Assembly: GCA_020853525.1 (NCBI GenBank)
Contig: JADYYS010000020.1
Coordinates: 1 to 36,231 of the forward strand
Origin: Ardenticatenales bacterium
GTDB taxonomy: Bacteria; Chloroflexota; Anaerolineae; Epilineales; Epilineaceae
Direction of reading: 5' to 3'
Length of the DNA: 36,231 nt
The position numbers were made by a program, and so were the translations under genes. Each line of letters starts with the position of its first letter. The stretch's first letter is position 1. The notes beneath the pieces were generated by a model that saw only the letters and a list, made by a program, of their open reading frames with translations, was not told where the DNA came from and made no database searches. Below, piece after piece: positions 32,001 to 36,231 of the stretch.

Positions 32001-35000
32001 AACGCCGCGAAGGCGCACGTGACCTGGTCGTCCAGGTCGAACGGCTCGCACCGCAGGAAGCGCTCGCCCAGGATCCCGGCCTGCTTCAGGTCCAGCGTGT
32101 CCGTCGCCCCGACGCCGAGCGCCACGCTCGGGCCGTCGTTGCCGATCGTGATCAGGTAGCGGTGCTCCCGACCGGCGATCGCCAGGTCCGGCTCCTGCTG
32201 CTTGTCCAGTCGCGCTTCGGCCGGCACGTCCACCTTGGTGATGAAAACGTCCGCCACCGCGTTCACCGTGGTCAAGTTCGTCGCCACGTTGGCGCTCCCG
32301 ATCGGCCCGCAGGCCGTGCACGGGTCCCACGTGATCGGCCGCGTCGGGTCCACACCGGGGATCGCCGGCGGCGGGCCCGGCGGCACGACGTTCGAACCGC
32401 TTTGCAGCGCCGTCGCCGTGTTGAGAAGCTGCGTGCCGGTCGGCACGGCCGGGTCGACCACGACGTAGATGTCGAACGTCTCGCGCGCCCCAGCCTCCAT
32501 GTCGCCGAGGTCGCAGAACAGCTGATTCTGGTTCACCGCGTCCGGCCGGCACTCGGCCCCGGACGCGCGCAGGAACGTCACCGGACCCGGCACCGGCAGC
32601 GTCGGCAGGTTCTCCTGGATCGTCACGTTCCGCCCATCCGACGGCCCGTTGTTCTGGACCTGGATCTGGTAGCGCAGGATCTTGCCGGCCGTCACCAGGT
32701 TGGCCGTGTCCGTCACGAGGAACTGATGCAGCGCCGCGTTGTACGACGTCACGACCTGACCGACCGCGCTCTTGGCGACGCCCATGTCCGCCGCTGCGAG
32801 CACCGTGTTCTGCGTGAAGGCGAAGTTGTTGCTGTTGTTCACGTCCAGTGTGTCGGACAGCGTCCATGCGTCGTTCTCAAGCACGAGACCGGGCTCGAGC
32901 GCGCTGTCCGTCGTGACCTGGAAGACGAGCGTGTACGACTGGCCGACGTTCAGCGACCCGATGCCGCACCGGATCTCGTCCGTCACTTCACCCGGCGTGC
33001 CGGTGTCGCAGTTCGCGCCCGCGGGCGGCACCGGGGCCCCTTGCACCGGCGGGCCGGCGTACGTCGCCACCAAGCTGCCCTGGTAGATCTGCACCCCGAC
33101 CGGCAGCCGGTCGTGCAGCACGACGTTCTCCGCCGGCGAGACCCCGTTGTTCCGCACCGTCACGGTGTACTGAATCCGCCGTCCAGCCGTGACGCGCGTC
33201 GAGGCGAAGTAGTTCGGCGCCGTCGGGAAGACCTGGCCGAAGATCGCGTTGTTGAACATCAACCCCGGCTGGTTGACCTGCTGCTCCTCGGCCGTGGCCG
33301 CCTTCGTGATGGACAGGTCCGCCACCGAGATCGCCCGCCGGTCCACGGTGACGAAGTTGTTCGATGTGTCCGGGTCGGGCGTCAGCGCCGTCACCCGGGC
33401 TGTGTTCGTCACCTGCATGCCCTGGCGCGCGACGAGCCGGAAGGAAGCCCGAATGCGCCCCTGGTGTCCGCCCGGCGGCGGCGGCGAGCCGACGACGCCG
33501 ACCGGGTCGAGCCGATTCGTGCTGAACGTCCCGATGTCGCTGCCGAACTGCGTCGAGACGATGTTGCCGGTCGTGCAGGTGAACTGCGTGATCGCGCCGC
33601 CGCCCTGGGATACGGAGAAGGCGCAGGACTGGATCGACACGCTGTTGCTGGAAAGGAACGTGTCCGTGATCGTCACGTTCCGTGCCACCGACGGGCCGAG
33701 GTTGTCGACGAAGATCGTGTACGTGAAGACCTCGCCCGCCCGGATCGGGTCGTGCGTGCTCTCGATGAACTTCGTGATCCGCAGGTCCGCCTGGTCCTTC
33801 ACCAGGTCGGTCTCGACGTCGCAGTTGTTGCGGTCGTCGATGTCGAACACCGGCAGCACGCCCACCAGGCAGGCGGTGTTGCTGATCGGCAGCTCGCCGA
33901 TCGGGCTCGCGGCCACGAAGTCGGGCCGCGTGGTGAACGCCAGCTGGAACGTGGCTTCGCCGCCGTACGGCACGTCGATGCCGCTGCAGTCGATCGTGCC
34001 GGGGCCGTTCAGCGGCGGCGCGGTGCAGACGGCGGTCGCGCCCAGGCCGCGGTCGACCTCGTTCACGGTGTTCGCCACATAGCGGGCGCCGGCCGGGAAC
34101 GTGTCGCGCACGTTGAGGTCGATGAGGTAGGTGCCGGGCAGCGTCTGCTGCGTCGAGTCGCGGCCGTCGGCGTCGGTGCCGTCGGCACCGAGCGCGGCGT
34201 TGAGGATCCCTTCCTGGAACCAGTCGTTCGAGATCGTAATGTCACAGATCCACTGCTGGCCGGCGATGACCACGTCGGCGTCCTGCGTCGGCGAGCCCTC
34301 GCTGGGGCGGGCGTAGCAGGCCTTCTCGATGCGGATGTCGCTGCGGCAGCTGTAGAGCATCGCCATGGCGTCCTGGGTCACGACGCCGGTCGCGCCAGCG
34401 GCGCCGCCGGGGTTCCCCGAGGTCGGACCGCCGCCCGCAACCGAGATCGTCCCGGCCGTGATCGTAAACGCCGAGATGTGCACCCGGCCACCGGCGCCGC
34501 TGCCGCCGCCGCCGCAGCAACCGCCCGGACCGCCCGAACCGCCGTTGGCGCTCACCGCGCCGCCGTTCGTCACCTGCTGGGCGATGAACGTGATGCCGCC
34601 GCCGCTGCCGCCGCCGCTGCCGCCGGTGTCACTGAACGCGCCGTTGCCGCCGTTGGCCTGGACGGCGCCGCCCGCGTTGATCGTGATCGTCGTCGCGCTC
34701 GAAAGCAGCAACCCGCCGCCGCCGCCGCCGCCGGAAGCCGCCGCGCAGCTCGAAGTCCGCGTCCCGCCGCCGCCGCCGCTGCCGCCCTGCAGGTTGGTCG
34801 ACAGGTCGCCGTACGCCCCGCCGCCGGCCGCGCCGCCGCCGCCCGTGCCGCCCGCGCCGCCGAAGCCACCGCCGCCGCCGCCGCCCGTCGTCGGGATGCC
34901 GCCGCTACCGCCGCCCGGCCCGCCGCCCGGCCCGCCCTGGCCGGGGCTGGCCGCACCGAGGCCGCCCGCGCCGCCGCCCGCGCCGCCCGGCGAGGGCGTG

Positions 35001-35602
35001 AAGGGCTGGCAGCCCGGCGCCGTCGGCGTCGCGTTGGCGCCGTTGACGTGGATCGTGCCGCCGATGACGATCGGGCCTTGCGACAGGAGCGCCAGCGGCA
35101 GGCTGCCGACAGCGCGCAGCGTCACGCCGGCCGGGACCGTGATCGTGGCGAACGGGAAGAGCGCCATCCCCCCGGAATGGAACGCAGTGGGCATCGGCTT
35201 GCCGTCGAGCGTCAGCGCGTCGGTGTCGATGACGTGATCTCCGGGCGCCAGCGCCGGAAAGGCGCTGCCTTCGAAGTTGAGCGGGCACGACGGGTAGAAG
35301 GCCTGTGCCAAGCGCTGCTCGCCCATCGGCGCGGCCATCGGCACGGCCATCGGGATGCCGCGGCCGACGGTCGCGTCGGGCGCGGTGACGTACGGCGCCG
35401 GGGCCTCGGCGGGCGCCGATTCGGCGTTCGCCGCGCCCTGGTTGTTGCCGCCGGCGACGTTCGTCGTCGGCCCAACCGGCTCAGCCGCGGCCACTGGGGC
35501 CCCGCGGCCGCCGGAGGCGACGACGAGCGCCGTCAGGAGGCCGAGGGTCGCCACGCGGCCTGGCCGGCACATCCACTGGATCGTGCGTTCGATCGTACTC
35601 AC
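29012..35602 (-). CDS. Giant secreted Gly-rich, DUF11-repeat surface protein
   Basis: A 2196-residue exported protein. GTG 35602 is preferred because GGAG lies seven bases upstream and is followed by a signal peptide (VATLGLLTALVVASGG, about 20-35, then AA-rich cleavage region). The upstream in-frame extension to 35992 is Arg-rich with no secretion signal. Residues about 200-410 are a Gly-rich segment with runs of up to seven or eight Gly and beta strands. About 420-1540 hold seven DUF11-like Ig modules, each opening D.RI.K or D..ITK and containing 'NNGPS' or 'NTGTT' then 'DTL', typical of cell-wall adhesins. About 1595-2196 is a further repeated region with PLV-led beta modules. It ends without an LPXTG or Por sorting signal. 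It is probably a cell-envelope or matrix scaffold. A strong terminator follows. Confidence 0.85.
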   Translation of the reverse strand: MSTIERTIQWMCRPGRVATLGLLTALVVASGGRGAPVAAAEPVGPTTNVAGGNNQGAANAESAPAEAPAPYVTAPDATVGRGIPMAVPMAAPMGEQRLAQAFYPSCPLNFEGSAFPALAPGDHVIDTDALTLDGKPMPTAFHSGGMALFPFATITVPAGVTLRAVGSLPLALLSQGPIVIGGTIHVNGANATPTAPGCQPFTPSPGGAGGGAGGLGAASPGQGGPGGGPGGGSGGIPTTGGGGGGGFGGAGGTGGGGAAGGGAYGDLSTNLQGGSGGGGGTRTSSCAAASGGGGGGGLLLSSATTITINAGGAVQANGGNGAFSDTGGSGGGSGGGITFIAQQVTNGGAVSANGGSGGPGGCCGGGGSGAGGRVHISAFTITAGTISVAGGGPTSGNPGGAAGATGVVTQDAMAMLYSCRSDIRIEKACYARPSEGSPTQDADVVIAGQQWICDITISNDWFQEGILNAALGADGTDADGRDSTQQTLPGTYLIDLNVRDTFPAGARYVANTVNEVDRGLGATAVCTAPPLNGPGTIDCSGIDVPYGGEATFQLAFTTRPDFVAASPIGELPISNTACLVGVLPVFDIDDRNNCDVETDLVKDQADLRITKFIESTHDPIRAGEVFTYTIFVDNLGPSVARNVTITDTFLSSNSVSIQSCAFSVSQGGGAITQFTCTTGNIVSTQFGSDIGTFSTNRLDPVGVVGSPPPPGGHQGRIRASFRLVARQGMQVTNTARVTALTPDPDTSNNFVTVDRRAISVADLSITKAATAEEQQVNQPGLMFNNAIFGQVFPTAPNYFASTRVTAGRRIQYTVTVRNNGVSPAENVVLHDRLPVGVQIYQGSLVATYAGPPVQGAPVPPAGANCDTGTPGEVTDEIRCGIGSLNVGQSYTLVFQVTTDSALEPGLVLENDAWTLSDTLDVNNSNNFAFTQNTVLAAADMGVAKSAVGQVVTSYNAALHQFLVTDTANLVTAGKILRYQIQVQNNGPSDGRNVTIQENLPTLPVPGPVTFLRASGAECRPDAVNQNQLFCDLGDMEAGARETFDIYVVVDPAVPTGTQLLNTATALQSGSNVVPPGPPPAIPGVDPTRPITWDPCTACGPIGSANVATNLTTVNAVADVFITKVDVPAEARLDKQQEPDLAIAGREHRYLITIGNDGPSVALGVGATDTLDLKQAGILGERFLRCEPFDLDDQVTCAFAALNTVTLTHLQVGNENVVPTAGTGTLVPGKAYSFYLITQVDPGYVLDGTDLLATDTANITTTTTDLRTQNNTDRHDTLIIAEADLAITKADDAAGFLTCDPVAPGGTITYDLTVTNSGPSDAADVYVVDQLPVNFVVVDPALVDVTVSRGAVVEVRDDGQITIRVGNDPNNLGVNELGRVNAGSAPVTIRITVTVRKDAACGQQAANAARVETRQNNTAWPPAPQPFPGVDGGPRTPTVDPVLINNAVVERTTIECPRIQVVKTVSFDGKCPGVNINPGVFNQTGQAVTFCFEVTNTGTTYLDDIFLTDTLTTRSAGATEIYTATITSGADPNMPVKPGETVMHKVTVPHLLKDWSCGIADDVVTVTGNPVNSGRTDLPCLDDVTDSDAARINVPCAGVDWRLQLPILANDSCVASVEVQNVGDAETKALMVVWGTPGACPPQSAGPLKVECTGLIAPGSTWHFRADQMPVGANSAVVYSLSTDIVTDYLGQKLRFADLACLRISQKIIGNHEWWLRFDTAYRTQDKFFGEIEQSGAQFTLDFKLHQGEPIAAVVNRGCPDAADPNVTSWAAYTSVSSDQEGARDPVYGGYTYYTPLVFANKGGLNSILHIHNSGDECSSIEIWLRTQDVCLRNQIADVLNLAPGETVSFDPSTAVGPDWLGNAWISASQPLGIVVDTRGANHFTSYNGIPADVYSLDFSYGSEVSYAPLVYSEYQGWDSALQVQNLSAVHAAKVKVYFLDRGGDIITTLVDWICARGSQTYFLPVIGSLPGNWVGSARAESQEWISPGSSNVLAAPISSVVTLEKWSDPARTTRREAIAYNGQSDCLLYDWQLGHGAGGTQSGSAVFALPMVAKANRGVTTEIAITNLVPKPGFTDFAIFVYDQNHLIDYVCQKLNEKQVEYINLATWGWIDNGFYGSAVVSAVFWEHDVFDGRGVFERNLVGLGAVGVERIGGVLGGADVPGDESKGWEAFPIFDHFKAPVTPSCPGVPGGFEGL
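34380..34990 (-). repeat. GC-only low-complexity segment encoding the Gly-rich region
   Basis: CCG/GCC-type triplets (poly-Gly on the minus strand) dominate here, with several runs of five to eight Gly codons. Such triplet tracts are prone to slippage, so length may vary between strains and assembly errors are possible. Confidence 0.8.
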
Positions 35603-36038
35603 TGCGCTGCTCCACTTTTGATGTCGTTGCCACGACCACCGACGGGCCGCGAAAGACCTTCTATCACTGCTTGCCATCGGCTCAAGCGAGCCGGGACAAG
35701 CCCAACGGCGCCACGCGCGCCTGGCGCGCGCCAACAAACAAGGCTCAACCACGCCGCTACGTTGGCGTGGTCTCATCCGGCGCTTATAACGCCACGCGTG
35801 CGCCGTAGATACGGACGGCCGCCGAATTCGGGACGCACCAGGCGGCGGGCCGAGGCGATCACCTTTCACCCGAACACCGAGTTCGGGCGTCGTTCTGCAA
35901 GTACGGCCGTCCGTCGGGGACCAGACGACACGGCGCCCGGCGCAGCCGAAGCCGCACCGGGCGCCGCGAGCGCCGTATTCGTTTCCCGTCACATCGAACG
36001 AGGACCGTCCGATGCGAGCCTCGATCCGACGTGGACGA
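35603..36038. other. Intergenic region between two leftward surface-protein genes
   Basis: About 436 bases without a supported gene. It holds two hairpins: a 7-bp stem (CCCGAAC/GTTCGGG) at 35869-35887 and a 10-bp stem at 35931-35966. The latter is well placed to terminate the P-domain gene. The rest should contain the promoter of the giant gene, but no clear boxes were assigned. Confidence 0.5.
35931..35966 (-). terminator. 10-bp stem hairpin after the P-domain gene
   Basis: CGGCGCCCGG pairs with CCGGGCGCCG across a 16-base loop, about 73 bases past the leftward stop at 36039. There is no T tract, so its strength is uncertain. Confidence 0.4.
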
Positions 36039-36231
36039 CTACCGGTACGTGATGTCCACGGACCAGCCGCGCACCGACCCGGCGTCGCCGCCGACCTGGT
36101 CGTTCACGCTCAGGATCCACGTCCCGTCCGGGTTCTTGCGGTCGAACGCGTCAAGCCCGTCCGGCGTCGCGCCCGTCCCGCCCGGCGTGTAGTGCTCGAA
36201 CCCCGTCGGCGGGCACGCCGATCCCATCGGC
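36039..36231 (-). CDS. Secreted protein with proprotein-convertase P domain, C-terminal part (cut by window edge)
   Basis: The last 63 residues of a larger protein read LDAFDRKNPDGTWILSVND then GGDAGSVRGWSVDITYR and stop at 36039. This is the C-terminal half of the P/Homo-B domain, a beta-sandwich that follows the catalytic domain in subtilisin-like convertases and also occurs alone on extracellular bacterial proteins. The 5' part lies past the right edge, so whether a protease domain is present is unknown. An internal ATG at 36227 is not the start. It is probably a surface or secreted protein like its neighbour downstream. Confidence 0.82.
   Translation of the reverse strand, partial: PMGSACPPTGFEHYTPGGTGATPDGLDAFDRKNPDGTWILSVNDQVGGDAGSVRGWSVDITYR

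Noticed and set aside
31781-36052. 1423-codon open frame on the plus strand
   Set aside because: Antisense to the giant DUF11 gene; Arg/Ala/Val-rich composition typical of the complementary frame of GC-rich coding DNA, no domain.
1-36231. tRNA or rRNA genes
   Set aside because: No cloverleaf with TTCGA-type T loop or rRNA core sequence was recognised by eye; a covariance-model scan would be needed to exclude one.

Overview
The window is GC-rich, densely coded DNA from a free-living bacterium. It is most likely a Chloroflexota (Anaerolineae-like) genome. That placement is an inference from the mix of very large secreted DUF11/Gly-rich proteins, secreted proteins with Thr/Pro-rich C-terminal tails, a DUF951 protein, a SufBCD cluster without SufE, and caspase/SAV_2336-type conflict genes. 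No rRNA or tRNA gene was seen that could fix the taxonomy.

Left part (1-6450) is a mobile-element scrapyard. The tail of an IS3-type transposase abuts tilS. A frameshifted serine-recombinase relic follows, then a complete IS66-family element (2373-3817) with imperfect 21-bp terminal repeats and a perfect 8-bp target duplication. Beyond it lie two unrecognised secreted/membrane proteins in visibly less GC-rich DNA, a 114-bp MITE-like remnant of an IS5-type element, a decayed trypsin-like peptidase gene and the 3' remnant of a second IS66 transposase.

Middle part (6450-15700) is ordinary chromosome. It holds a processive GT2 glycosyltransferase, a three-gene translationally coupled operon (DUF542/ScdA-N protein plus two NnrS/heme-copper-oxidase-like membrane proteins), DUF951, a secreted double-vWA protein, a secreted propeller-like protein, cyanophycinase and an iodotyrosine-deiodinase-like nitroreductase. 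Palindromic intergenic repeats punctuate it.

The centre of interest is 15964-24035, four tightly coupled leftward genes. In transcription order they are an LCAT-type alpha/beta hydrolase, a caspase fused to a VMAP-C-like domain, a MoxR-type AAA+ ATPase, and a 1235-residue SAV_2336/vWA protein with a tandem TPR array and a second C-terminal alpha/beta hydrolase. This matches the vWA-MoxR-associated (VMAP) class of predicted conflict systems. The reading is a sensor/switch (TPR, vWA, MoxR) that licenses a caspase and one or two lipase-like effectors.

Right part (24954-36231) holds sufB-sufC-sufD, with a 27-codon all-hydrophobic micro-ORF between sufB and sufC and a good sigma70-type promoter. 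It continues with a strong terminator, a giant secreted Gly-rich/DUF11 protein of about 2200 residues, and the C-terminus of a P-domain protein cut by the window edge.
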